Shown piece after piece: positions 22,600 through 34,700 of a stretch of 64,000 nt of DNA. Within the stretch, counting starts at the first letter, position 1, and the number at the start of each line of letters is the position of its first letter. This stretch comes from Metallyticus violacea (Eukaryota > Arthropoda > Insecta > Mantodea > Metallyticidae). The stretch spans positions 44,442,501 to 44,506,500 of the forward strand of contig CM060830.1 of the NCBI GenBank assembly GCA_030762175.1, read 5' to 3'. The notes beneath the pieces were generated by a model. It was not told the DNA's origin. It did not search any database and worked only from the letters and a program-made list of their open reading frames with translations. A program made the translations under genes and the position numbers.

Positions 22600-23720
22600 T
22601 ATATAAAGTTTATTTCTCAAAATAATCCCCATTGAAAATTATGCACTTTGTTCAGAAGTTTCCACATTTTCTAGCCTGAATGAAAAAATAGGCTCTTCAA
22701 AATAATTGATGATGTCAACATTCTCCTTCAACAAAAATGTCTATCCACGTAGTCAAAGTTTTATGTTTAGGAGAAATTACTAGTGAATACATCTGGTAAT
22801 AGAATGAATAAGTAATATTTCAAAGCCCAACTCATGTTCCTTCACCATTGCATTCAATGTTGTATGGGATGCCATGTTGTCCTGATGAAAGGGCACTTTA
22901 TTGTGCATCAATCTTGGTTTTCCCTTCAATTCCTCTTTTAAACAATCCAACAATTGCTGTATAGGCTTACTACTGTTTTTCCTTTTTTCAAGTAAACTAA
23001 TAGGATTGTTTAAGTTTTTTGAATGATTGAGTCGAATTTTTAACACTCACTAATAGTTTAAAAAATGGAAAACTGTCAATCTTTGTATACCTATTAATTA
23101 GTTAAATATGCTGGACTTTTGTAACAGTGATGTTTAATATAAGTTTTTTGAATGATTGAGACAAATTTGTAACACTTACATCACTAATAGTTTAAAAAAG
23201 GAAAACTAATGTCAATCTTTGTCCACAATAGTTTTCCTTTTTTAAACTATTAGTGATGTTAAGTGTTACAAATTTGACTCAATCATTCAAAAAACTTATA
23301 TTAAACATCACTGTTACAAATTTAACTAATAGGATTGTGCCTCATTCAGAATCATAAAAAACAATGACCATTACTTTTCCAACTGGCAAAGGAACATTCA
23401 GCTTCTTAATGCACTTTCACCCATTATCCTCCGTTTTGACTGCTACATCGATTCAAGTGTGTAATGGTGAATCCAAGTTATCCATGCTTATAAATAAATG
23501 CAAAATGACTTGTGAGCTGTAGTATAACATTGCCAAACATGGCAATTTCATATGAAATTTTTCATGAGGATTTGCACCCCATTCAGTTGCAATACCTATA
23601 GCCTCAGCTATCTCACACACTTTCATTTGGCATTCACTCATGATGATAACGTGGATTTTTTAATAATACCCTTCAAGGTGTCTGAAATTTGGTGTTGATA
23701 GCATGCTTCAACTTTGGTGC
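22600..23720 (-). mobile_element. Decayed mariner transposase, split by a foldback insertion
   Basis: Minus strand, N- to C-terminal: MSECQMKVCEIAEAIGI (HTH region, 23641 downward), GKVMVIVFYDSE, then after a 314-bp insertion NKVPFHQDNMASHT (catalytic Asp) and KEHELGFEIL. The order is that of mariner transposase. Many stops. Confidence 0.75.
23010..23323. mobile_element. 314-bp foldback insertion with 15-bp target duplication
   Basis: Flanked by aactaataggattgt at 22995-23009 and 23324-23338. Inside, 'gtaacagtgatgtttaatat' to 'aaaaaaggaaaacta' (about 23121-23206) is inverted at 'ttttccttttttaaac' to 'taaacatcactgttac' (about 23230-23317). A third, direct partial copy lies at 23010-23076. The arms contain 'gactcaatcattca..' and '..catcactgttacaaa', which resemble the outer end of the PLE terminal repeats, so it may be a PLE derivative. 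Confidence 0.8.
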
Positions 23721-23727
23721 TTATGAG

Positions 23728-24130
23728 GGGCATTCAGAATTTATCTATCTGAAATAAAACCTAATGATGAAACTCACCTTATGTTTCGTTGTAGTCTCTA
23801 CCTGACTTCCACACTTTGTTCACTTCACCTCCAGTGCTTTAATCCCTTCAGAATTTAAGAACATGTTTTGGTCCTCTAACCAACCAATTATTCCCTCCTT
23901 CATGACATCATCATTGGAACATCTCTGTTCAAGAAGGAATTTCTTCAGATATGTAAAGAGAAAATAGTTACTGGGGGCAACCTGGACTATAGGGTGGATG
24001 GAAGCTCCAAGTATTCACAATGCTTGATAGCTACTTTTGCTTTTGGGGATTTGTGACAAGATGCATTATCATAAAGCAGTAACATGTACACTGTCAGTTT
24101 TCTACGATGTTTCTTCTTGATGGAGCTCAT
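23728..24130 (-). mobile_element. mariner fragment (C-terminal part with terminal repeat)
   Basis: The left edge 'tgaggggcattcagaattt' resembles a mariner terminal repeat. The minus strand reads DNASCHKSPKAKVAIKHCEY (mariner catalytic-Asp region) and later 'LVGRTKTC..SEGIKALE'-like remnants. It probably belonged to the same element as 24519-24740, now separated by other DNA. Confidence 0.6.
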
Positions 24131-24354
24131 GTAACTACATGACTATAAGAGCACAGTTTTCTCCAATTTTTATTATTATTTTTTATTTTTAAATTATTGT
24201 ATTATCATTTTAATACTATTGTCATTATTGTTCTTGTTGTTTGTAAGAGCTATGTACAGGTTATGTACCTAGTTATTGCTGATTCAATTGATACATCCCA
24301 CATCTTTACATACTCAGTGATGTAAAGGGATGAATAATAAATTAAATGAAATTT

Positions 24355-24515
24355 GAAATGCTAATTGGAACTTGTACAGTGAAGCTAATCATATAATTAA
24401 AACCGTTGTATGATTGAGTCTAACTACACACTCTTATTGGTTCCACTTACTTGTTTAAATTTAGTACATGTTTCACAGACACTCATCTGCATCATCAGCT
24501 CCAAAACAGAACAAT
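24355..24515 (-). mobile_element. Solo Penelope-like terminal repeat
   Basis: Contains the shared PLE end modules 'aacttgtacagtgaagctaa' and 'tgattgagtctaactacaca', then the hammerhead motif, with no PLE coding sequence. Compare 44703-44815 and 45260-45362. Confidence 0.75.
24451..24505 (-). ncRNA. Hammerhead ribozyme motif (PLE), canonical CUGAUGA core
   Basis: Minus strand: CUGAUGA (24498-24492), stem II GCAGA/UCUGU, GAAA (24474-24471), self-complementary stem III ACAUGU, then A17, giving a predicted cut between 24465 and 24464. Stem I pairs only weakly here, so self-cleavage may be poor. Confidence 0.72.
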
Positions 24516-24518
24516 ATC

Positions 24519-24740
24519 CTATGTATAGAAAACAAATGGTTGCCATAAATTTTTGACTGATGTATACAAAATTACTTGGGAATAGGGATCTTGTTTGGTT
24601 TCTGGGTCATAGTGATGAACTAATGTTTTATCTTCAGTAAAAACCTTTGAGAAAAAGTCAGGATTTTCTTGAAAGAAGTCAATTTTATACCTGAATTTCT
24701 GGCTAATGCTTTCTGTACTGTTATCAACATTTGGAGTATC
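24519..24740 (-). mobile_element. mariner fragment (central transposase region)
   Basis: Minus strand reads FFQENPDFFSKVFTEDKTLV and HHYDPETKQ, the mariner 'vt.DEtWvhhydPetK' block, with the catalytic Asp-Glu step altered (TEDKT). Confidence 0.75.
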
Positions 24741-24859
24741 TATCAAGTGCTAACCTTGACACCATCACATGAGTATGATTGAATGAATTTTATTTCAGCA
24801 ATTAAATTAAATTTACACATCAGTTTTTACAAATGGTATAACTGATCTTGGAGCACTTT

Positions 24860-26330
24860 TTTTTATATTTTTTATTAAAGGATCTTACACAATTAACACC
24901 CTAGTGGTATACGTAATAGATTATACTTTCCACTGACTAGCCCTTTCAACATTAACTCATAAATATCCTCTTCCTTGATTAATCACTTTCTTCCACTACT
25001 TCTCTCTTACCTTCCCTACACAGTTAACCAATTTTTCTCAAAAATTCCTTACTACCATTTCCAAAAAATTTTAATACCATGTCAAAATTCCTAACAGTCT
25101 CATTTTTAATCCATACTTCTTCTCTACATGTTTTTGTTTCTGGACACTCAATTATATACTGTAAACCTTTATCTATTTTCCACATAATGGATACTTTCTT
25201 TTTCACTTTTAATACAATTAGCCCTATTTTCCTGCTCTACCCCAAGCAAATCCCTCCTTTCCTGTTTTATTTCCTAATTCTTCCACATGAAGCACTCTAA
25301 TTTTACCTTTGCCCTTTTAATCCTCTTGCCTGTTCCTGATTTTTGGCACCCTCCATTTCAAAAATACTCCCAGAGGGCGATGTCACCACACTCCATCCTC
25401 CTGTGTCTTTCCAAAGACTCATGCCGCCCGCTGTCCAGCTGGAGCCCCCCTTCCCCTGCTTCCTACCAAAGCATCTTCCTCATTCAGCTGCTTCAGTGGA
25501 CTCACTCAGCTCGTTCATCTTCTATGCTGACATATTCGTTGCTATGCACTCCTTCCCTCTCTACTGTATGCTTATCTCTTGGCCACAATTGTTACCCTTT
25601 TGTCTCTCCTCCTCTGGCCATAGTTCCTTGACGCTGTTGCTGGGTCATCAGAATTCCATTGATACATAGCTGCGTTCCAGGCATTAAGGCTCTTCTTCCT
25701 TCATTTCTGACTTTCCACTGTTATTTCTTGTTCTTTTTTCCCATAATCATTCTCAATAAATATTCTTATGCCTTTTAGCTTCCATATACTTAATACTTTC
25801 CATTTAAAATTCCTTGTGGCCAATTTGACTAATATTGGTCTTGGTCTCCCACTCTTTCATCCAGTTCCCCCAGGAGTCTATAATTTCCCATCCATCCAGT
25901 TGGATGCCCAGTTTTCCTTCAGTAATTTCTTCTACTTTCTCTCCTATCTTTTTCCCTCTTATTTCTTCCATTCCAAAAATCACTACATTTAGCTTCCTGC
26001 TTGCATCTGCCGATTCTTCCAATTTGACTATTATTCTCCTGCATTCCGCTATCTTTCATAATTCTTCTTCCAGTTGTTTGATCTTTTGTTTTATATCTTC
26101 TATGCTCTTCTCCATTTTGTCTTCTATTCTTGCCTCCCTGCTTTTTATTTCCTTTATATCTTCAGCTATTAACTTAAACATATCCTTCACTTCCTCCATT
26201 ACTGGTCCTGTGTTTTGTTCTACTACTCCAATTACTAATAGAAATGCCAGCACAGCACCTTCCACAACATTACCATCTGTAGACCCGTTTCTTTATCTGT
26301 ACTTTTGAATTTTGGACTGCTGAACAGCCC
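24860..26330 (-). mobile_element. Non-LTR retrotransposon with ORF1, internally deleted
   Basis: Minus strand from 26330: a coiled-coil ORF1 start (KDMFKLIAEDIKEIKSREAR, EDIKQKIKQLEEEL), then ASRKLNVVIFGMEE (an L1-ORF1-like block) at about 26000. A GC-richer inter-ORF stretch lies at 25380-25720. Then the far 3' end of ORF2 only (LQYIIECPETKTCREEVW, about 25160). Most of the RT is missing. The sister copy is at 59200-60800. Confidence 0.7.
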
Positions 26331-27390
26331 GATACGTGCTCTATATGTCTGACCTCTGCGCTCATGCAAGCAACTCCCATGTGTGTATGAATAATTGTGT
26401 AATCATGCCTGTTGAAATAAAAGTTTACAGGCTATTATATTATCCCTTGGCATGACCATCTTATATAATCATAGCTTCCACTTTTTTGACACATTTCTCA
26501 TGAAGCTGTGTTTACAGGGTGCCTTGTGTGGGGGTCATTGACTTCTGGCACTCTTTACAGCTCTTACTGCAGACTGGTTGTAATTGTGTTTCAAACCAAG
26601 ACACACTAACCTGCACATGCAAGCTCAGCTCTCCAGCTATAACAATACATGTACAACTTATTGAATAAGTTATATGTGGTCACATTTAAACTCATTTAAT
26701 TAAAAAATGGTGAGGATTTCCCATGAAATTCATACAACTAGGTTTTTATCTGCATGTTATTCTTTAAATAACCATTTTTATCACTATATGGAGCTTTTTC
26801 TCTTATTTTTACAGCACATGTAACAAAAAGTTATTCAGTTACTGTCATATGTTAACTATTCTTTACATCTGGCTGAAACTTTGTCATAAACCGTAATTAT
26901 GCTTGCTTACAATGATTTCACTGAACATATTTTCATAGTATTTCATGGAAATTTATAGGATTTTTCAAACCACCATTGTACATATAATATACATGGGTTT
27001 TAGGTTTCAATGTAGGAAGACAATGAAAGACTCTGAGAGTGCAATAAAATGATAGTGTATTATTACATATGTGCATTTACAGTTGAAGATATGCAGAAAT
27101 ATCAAAAATTTTTAAATACTTTTAAGAAAAAAAGGCATATAACATGCTTTTAATTTTTCTAATTCCTTAATAAGTTTCTTTCACTGAAATAAAGATGGAA
27201 GAAACAAAAATTTGGATAAACTATTACAGTTCATACAAAGATGTATAAAAAATAACCAAACTGATTTAATTGCATTTAAATAAATTGCTCTTGAGTGCAA
27301 TGACTATAACGGGCAGAAATTGAACCATTCATCTAGCAGTACTGTGAGTGCCATTTATGTATCACATTTCAATAGGGAGTTAGAGACTGA
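26330..27390. other. Intergenic, no recognised feature
   Basis: Possibly LINE 5' flank up to about 26460. Otherwise AT-rich DNA with nothing supported. Confidence 0.4.
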
Positions 27391-27449
27391 TCCAGATCAG
27401 TTTACTATGTGCAGATGGATCTGAAGTTGCATTGTATTTTACAAGACAA

Positions 27450-27870
27450 AAATCCTATGCAAACCTGGAAATGGTACAGCATGCTTATAAGCAGCATGCA
27501 TTGAGTAAAACCTCGAGTCTTTGAGTGACATAAATGATTCAAGGGAAGGGATTCTCTGCATATCCTGGAAAACCCATAATTGTAAAAAATGAAATCAATG
27601 TGAACAAGTTGATATTGTGTAAGAAGACCATCGGAAACAATTGCAGAGATTGCATGCACTACCAGAACAGATGAATTTTACACAGGACAATACACCTGGT
27701 CACCAAACTGATGTAACTCAAAACATCATCAAAGAATTGGGCAATGATATAATGCCTCCAACCTTATTCTTCAAACCTCACATTTTGACACTTTCATCTC
27801 TTCCTGGAAGTGAAAAAGGAGGTACATCATCTCCATTTTGAAACCAATGTGGATCTTAACAGTGTTTTGA
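27450..27870 (+). mobile_element. mariner fragment
   Basis: The plus strand reads QMNFTQDNTPGHQTDVTQNI then KELGNDIMPPT, matching the mariner 'v.f.qDNA..H.a..t...i.ELgw.vlp.PPYSPDL' block with the YSPDL motif lost. Frameshifts lie upstream. Confidence 0.6.
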
Positions 27871-27879
27871 TGGGTGTTT

Positions 27880-30310
27880 CATCAGAAGGGAATACTTTGA
27901 AAGTTTGTAATAGAATTACAATTAAATAAATTTTGTTATGAATGAGTTATAAAATTAGTTTGATTATTTTTTATTCCCTTCATATATGCTAATGCAGGTG
28001 CCTTAGTATAATTCAATTCATGTTCACACAAACAGATTTTAAAAAGAGAATTTTTCAAAATGATGCTTTTAAGAGAGACCTGAATGCATACACAGCATAT
28101 GAGACCTATCCTATCTTGCTCTTTATGAGGTGAAATGCTAGAAAAAAAAAATTCCTGCAAATGGTACATACCAGTGAAATTAAAGTGAAGTAGCATGCCT
28201 TTTATGAAAACTTCTGTAGTAATATTTACTAGAAAGTGACTATCTAAATAATAGCTCTGTCATGAAAGGATCCAGCCATTTCTTATTAAAAACAATTTTA
28301 AGCTTGCCTGGTATAATGATAACCAAAAGAATTATGAAAAATCTAAATATATTTTATTAATTTTGTTCTTCCATTTTTCTGTTGGAAATACAAAGAAAAT
28401 TTAAATTTAGGGGAGAAAAAAAAAGGTCTGAAATTTTTTCATCTCATCGATAGCATTTCTCATGGTAGCAATTCTCCAGTAGATGTATTTGGCTGTGAGC
28501 TTTTCAGGTTTGACAACAGATGTGCATGTACACATATGTCTAGATCTTGTTGCAAAAATCAGAAAAACTGGAATCTTGTGCTGTCTCTGTTGAAATTTAG
28601 GGTCTATATATACAATGCAGTTCCTTTTTCTGTCATTTAAATAACTGTGTCAAATTTCTGTAATGGCAAATTATCAAAGCAGAATAGGGTAAGTAAAGTT
28701 GTAGGGTATTAAAGTTATGTGTATTACTTTGTAGGCTGAGATGGCAACAATATCCTTCTTTACATTACTTATTCTTGTTTTGCAGTAATAATAGTGGATT
28801 GTATTATACCGCAGTTGTTACAGTTGCTCACTAAAGCATTATGATGAGAAATTGGAAATTTTGCATTTCTGGTAAACCTTGATTTGATCTAACCTCAAGT
28901 CAATTCACAGACAAAAGTCTGGAGTACACTTGGCATTTGAAATATCTCACTACAGAAAAAGTGAATGAATTGCAGGAAGTTCAAAACTAAACAAATTCTT
29001 TTGTTGGCTATGTTAATTGCTTTCAATAGAACAGTGTTAAAGTAAACTGAATAATTTACATTAAGTTTCTGCAAATAGTGTTTGTTTATATCAGCTATTA
29101 AATTTACAATTTTTTGGTTCATATCATCTTGGTTAGATTATTCATTAACCATTTTTATAGAACAGCATACCCAACTTCACATATCCACTTGTCACTGCTT
29201 AGTTCCTTTTTAGACTTTCCTTAAGATGTCATACACATATCTCAGTATTCTTATTACTTTTCAGAATAGTTTGTAAAGTTATGTTTCAAAATCACTAATA
29301 GTAATACAGTAAATTACCAACTAAGCACAGTATATACTGCATTTTAAGTTTGCTTTCATGAAAAGTTCATTTTTTGTTCTTTCTGCTCATTGTTTACATT
29401 TTTTCTTATATATGTTCTCATTTTTCAGAAAGTCTAAAGATTGATGTAATCCAAGAGTTCATTTATGTTCTAATAATATATTGATACACCTATAACCCCA
29501 GTGTTAGTAATGAGGGATTCCTTCATTTTTTCATCTTCACCTTCTTTGTGATTTTGTACAGTTTTCTTTATTTTTATAATCAAATAAAATGTGAGTGAAA
29601 AGCATACACAACACATGCAGACTGCAGTAATGCATTCATATTGTCACTATTTTACTGTAAACAGAGAGGTGTTTTAAACAAACCTCAAATTAAAAATGCA
29701 AGTTTGAAGAGCTTTTGTTCATAATGGTATGAATTAAAAACTGCAAATCAGATTATACGGCTTCCAATAATCAGAATTTTGCTATTGTAGCAGAGCAGCT
29801 TGTGGGTCTAAATACAGGTGAAGGACTAACAGAAAAAAATTGACTAACACCATATTTGATTATTTTTAACATTGACAGTTGCCTATTTCTTGTATATTGT
29901 ATATAAACTTGTTAGTAGTGTCCTCATAAAATGGCTGCTTCCTTATGAGCTAAAGTGACAGTTTCTTCTCTATGTAAGTATTTGCCAAAGAAGAAAGTCT
30001 CTCTTGTAAAATTATATTTTGCACTACTTTATGAACTACTGTTCATAAATGACTGGATCCATTTCTCTGATAGCAACATGGTGTAAACAGAATCTGCTTC
30101 TCCAAATCGAAATGATGCAATGAAAGATTCTGTGATAGATGAGAAGACCTATAATTAACATGCGGATTTCTGAATTAATTCACTTCACAAGTGAATGGAG
30201 TGATGACCATGAAGAAGACAGTTCAAAGAAACTCTATTTGCTTGCATTAATTGTGTTAGTAAGCCACAATACTTTTAAGTGTTAGCTCTGAGCACTATAT
30301 TTTCTCAAAT
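27880..30310. other. Intergenic, no recognised feature
   Basis: AT-rich DNA with short random open frames. I see no gene, RNA or clear repeat. Confidence 0.45.
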
Positions 30311-30399
30311 AAGTGTACTTACGAAGCTGTTGACAATGGAGTGGTATATATATAAACAATGTATACAGTTTTTTTCACACTAACTCCATTCACTTACAT

Positions 30400-30450
30400 A
30401 AATTTGGAACATATGTTTCGGGAGCGATCCCTCCCATCTTCAGCCTGTTG
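30400..30450 (-). ncRNA. Hammerhead ribozyme motif (left arm of PLE)
   Basis: Minus strand: CUGAAGA (30443-30437), stem II GGGAG/CUCCC with a six-base loop, GAAA (30419-30416), self-complementary stem III ACAUAUGU, then U17. Core complete; stem I has only two strong pairs next to the core. Confidence 0.75.
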
Positions 30451-30811
30451 ACAAACTGTTGTTAAACGTGGCGGTTGGGTCTCTTGATGTTCTTGTGGCG
30501 GCATCTGTTGGTTCTATTAGGAATTTGCTGAGTTCATCCAATGGAGGGATATCGAAATACATCAAATTATCCTTATTTTTTGTAATGAAAATGTTTTCCC
30601 AAGTGGAAAGTTCTATTGTATTATGAAGTTGTTTAAGTAGTTTTATCTCTGATTTAATTTCATGATTTTTATTCCAAAAGTGCGCTGCTATTGCTGATTT
30701 ATCAATTTGTTTTAAGCGAATATTTCTGAAGTGTTCTTTTGTCCGGATTCCCAAATTTCTCTTCGTTTTTCCAATGTAAGAGACCCAACCGCCACGTTTA
30801 ACAATAGTTTG

Positions 30812-30862
30812 TCAACAGGCTGAAGATGGGAGGGATCGCTCCCGAAACATATGTTCCAAATT
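30812..30862 (+). ncRNA. Hammerhead ribozyme motif (right arm of PLE)
   Basis: Plus strand mirror of the left arm: CUGAAGA 30820-30826, GGGAG 30828-30832, CUCCC 30839-30843, GAAA 30844-30847, ACAUAUGU 30847-30854, predicted cut after 30855. Confidence 0.75.
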
Positions 30863-31489
30863 TATGAAAGTGAATGGAGTTAGTGTGAAAAAAACTGTAT
30901 ACATTGTTTATAACTATATTTTCTATTTGTTTTAGGAATTGTCAATCTTGCTATTCTTTACTGGGATCAATGTTATTTTTATAAGTACAGCCAAAGAGTG
31001 CCTCCATTAAAATGTTATCAAATTACTTTTGTATAAATAAATTGTTCAAATGAATAAAATATGCAAATGTTTTTGCAAGAACTGCAAAATAATATGATTT
31101 AATTTTCTAAAATTTATGAGGACTTGAAATCTCCATAAAAGAACATTTTATGATGAAAACAAAAATTCACTTTCTGATATTCTCTACTTAACTGTACAAA
31201 AGTTGCAACAAAATATTTTATATACTAATAAAATGAAAGCACATGTTCATTTAAAACAGTTTTGTAATCACTATACCAATGAATCTATACTGCTGCTGTA
31301 TTGTGAAGAAGATTTAACAGCATTGTGCTTGAAAGTTTATAATCTTAACAGTATTTAGTATACTTGCAGTATTCAGAAAATTTGTTGTTGATTACAGTTA
31401 AATAAAAAGTATAAAAAATATATAATTCTTTAGATCACAAGTGAAATGAGAACCCATCCTGTATCAAATGACCCACCACCTTCTGTAGT

Positions 31490-31752
31490 TTACCTGGTCC
31501 TTGGTCGAAAATGGCCATCCCCATAAGTTCCCATGAACTGTGGCCAGCTTTGCCATGCATAAGGTAGTACTGATGAGCATCTATCACTGCTGCTGAGGGT
31601 GTGACATCTGCATGTCAGTCGAAGTCTGTACACAGTTGCTTGACCCATATTCAAGGCAAATGGATTAACATCTAGGGGCATTCTTTGTTCTCCTAAACAT
31701 TCTTTCTTTATTGCTTCTTCCATAGCATCTGCATCTAAATTATGATATTTAC
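31490..31752 (-). CDS. FG-GAP-like gene, last exon
   Basis: Acceptor tttttcag|GT. It encodes GKYHNLDADAMEEAIKKECL, then LDVNPFALNMGQATVYRLRL, and ends GDGHFRPRTR-TAA. The stop overlaps a donor-like CAG|gtaaac, so a further 3' exon is possible but none is seen downstream. Confidence 0.85.
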
Positions 31753-34700
31753 CTGAAAAATAGAACAATAATTATTAAAAACCTATTTAGCCTCTTTATT
31801 CATCTAATGGTTGGTAACTTAAGCTTATAGAAAGCTAGACATGGAAATAAAAATTTGAAAATGTTACATTCAAATAACCTTTTCTGCTTGTTACATCAAA
31901 GAATTGAAAAATCTGGTACTAATATTCTTGAACTTTTATTTTCTGAATTAAAGTGAAAGCCTTTATTATAATTTTAACCTATTGCTTATCTAATTAGAAC
32001 ATCTTTATTTCAACTTTATGTCTATTAGGTAGGGTCATAAAACACTTTCTTTTTTATTTCTTTAGGCTATGAAGAAGGTTTTACTTGATTTATATAAAAC
32101 AATGAATCTCTATAAAATAGTAATTGTCTATCATTAAAATTACCTCATGGATATACAATACCACTAATTGATAATTATTATTAATGAATAGAAGCCTGCA
32201 TGATTCTAAATTCTTAATATTATGAACAATTCTAATACTTTATTTTTTAAATACAGTCTCAGGCTCAGGCTTTTCAATAAAGACAGATATTTTTAAAGTA
32301 GATACCAAAAATTGTAATGAGATAATTCTTATACTAATAAATACCTTCAACTGCCACCAAGTGCAATGTTTTTCTAAACTCAAATATTCTCCTTCAGTAG
32401 TGTCTTGAACTTGGCTATAGCTTGAGATGCCTCTAAAGTTTAAAATGACATAATGGCAAGAGTAATATTATGCAATCAAGTTTTGTGTTCTAGATCTTTG
32501 CAGAGCTTATGGTGAGTCTACAAAGCCTTGTGCTGTATGTTTCCATTGGCATAAAGCCTTTAAATGGTTTGAACAATGAACGTTTTGTGCTGCAGTGCTG
32601 ATTCTCTCTCTGGTGAAGTTTAATGTGGTTCACATACCTTAGAAGTGCACTGTTGCAACATTTAATTGTGCTCATGTTACATGTACTTTTGTGAACAAAA
32701 ATGTGGAGATCTTGGGAAAGTGCTCAGGTAAAGTCAAGCATAAGATTCCTAAAAACAACATAGCAATACCAGGTACTGGTGGAAATAATAGGACAAATAA
32801 TTAATGGTATAAATACCCTAAGCAGGCAGTCACAAAATTTTATATGTAGTTAATGATTGTTTGATCAGGGAATGTACCAATTGTAGGAAAAGTAAAAGTA
32901 CTGAATTTTAGGAGACAAACATTAGTAAAATAGTGAGACATCCCCACAACTCCACAGCAATGAAGAAATAAGGGAAGCAAAGTTCATTAAGTGGATGACT
33001 TTTATGTGTGGTGGGTTTGACATGAACTTTTATAAATTCTATTCCAGGGAGGTACCCTCAAACTTTACTAATCATGTTTTTGTGCTTAAGAAAGAATTTC
33101 ATTCCCCATACAAGAAAACCACATTGCATGGTTCTGAAACTAGGTTTTAGATTTCAACTTGTGAATAAGAGGCAAATAATAATAATTATGAAATATCCCA
33201 GAACTTTATGCTGCTATCACTTTTTGACAAAAATCAGTTAGTTTCAATTGTTTGGGTATCAGATGATCTATCCTGATGAAAAGTGGTTTGACACCCATGA
33301 TGTGATAACAAGCGATGGGATGAAGCCTGTGAATGTGCTTTGAAGGTTCTCTTTTCCAAAGAAATTCAAATTATAGTTTTCCATGATAGAAGTTGTAAAG
33401 GATGGGTGTCAAATTGTTTCTTTCTATCTGCCAAAATTATTGATGAGCAGAGAGGTATAATGATGATATGACTGCCTAAGTGTTCAAAAACTTATTTCAG
33501 CTATCACTTTTGAGTAATCCGCCTAAAAGCAAAACTGTGTAAATGTGCCAGTTACACTCTTGCCTACAAGCTAAAATTCCTGATTTGGCTACACAAAAGA
33601 GGATATTGTTGATTTTATCTGCATCACTACATAGAAATTCCAATCCTTCTTCCAGTGAAGTCAGTTCTTCTCATGAAAATTAAGCAGGCAAACATAAAGA
33701 AGTTATTCATTGGTGAAAGTGTTAAAGCTCATGGCATCAGGTCTTATGGCTTTCCCCAAATCATTGTTTTTAATTGATATGGAAATGCTTAAAATAGGAA
33801 ACAAAATAATAAAATAGCACTCCATCTTTAAGTGCATGCCTATGCCAAGTGCTTAAGAGAGTGCCATAAAAGTGATAGTGATTACTGGAAAAAGTATATT
33901 GAAATGTGGTCAAAAAAGATTTAGAATATTATAAAAAAGGTAATAATGGTAAACATTATCATCTCTCTAGTGGATAGCATGTCAACAGTGACAAAAGCAG
34001 CATTTGATGATGATAGCAACTTGTAAGATAATTATTTTGATAGATTTTAATATTGATGTAATTATATCACACTCTATGACATCCATGTTTATTAAAGCTG
34101 AAAAGTAAATCCTAATGGAAGCACATCTTTAACATTTCTTTTCCATTGGCATGTAGTTATATAAAATACAATAATATGTAATACAGTCAGTAAAGTGAGC
34201 TTAAAAGTATCAAGAAGCATTTTATATCTTTAGTAATTTTTTATAATGTAATTAATGTGGGATATACTTAAAATAATGCATCTTTATATCTTATAGAATG
34301 ATGCTATCTGAGAAGTCCATGATAGCGATCTGTGCATCTTTGTGAAAGTGTTGACAAGTTAAGAAGTGTAAAAAATGACAACATAGCTGCATCTGTTACA
34401 GTAGCAGCTTTATGCAAGGTTGTTTATAAGGCAATGTGATTGTTTACATTCTCCTTACAAAGTGAGGTAGTGATTAACGATGAAAACCACTTGGCTTTAT
34501 TTTATATTTGTGAAAAAATTGTAAATTAACCAATTTTTATTTCAAAGCTTTTTTATTATAAACTGTAACAGTTTCTATATGTTGTAGTAAAGGTCACTCT
34601 TATACATTGTATCCTGTAAAAATCTTCATTTCTGTAAAGAAATCCATTATGAATGAACTAAAATAACAGATCATAATACAACCACTATATTTAAAGTCTT

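Larger units (their letters stand above)
30316..30912 (-). mobile_element. Penelope-like element, truncated, flanked by inverted terminal repeats
   Basis: A body at 30486-30777 encodes the GIY-YIG endonuclease C-terminus on the minus strand (YIGKTKRNLGIRTKEHFRNI, AIAAHFWNKNHEI, TWENIFITKNKDNLMYFDIP). It is flanked by near-identical inverted repeats 30346-30485 and 30778-30912, each with a hammerhead motif. The outer left end 'tacttacgaagctgttgac' recurs inverted at 53900-53935, so both copies belong to one subfamily. The RT domain is missing. Confidence 0.88.

Noticed and set aside
25287..26308. Plus-strand frames rich in Ser/Pro/Leu/Phe at 25287-26308
   Set aside because: They are antisense to the ORF1-bearing LINE and have only low-complexity composition.
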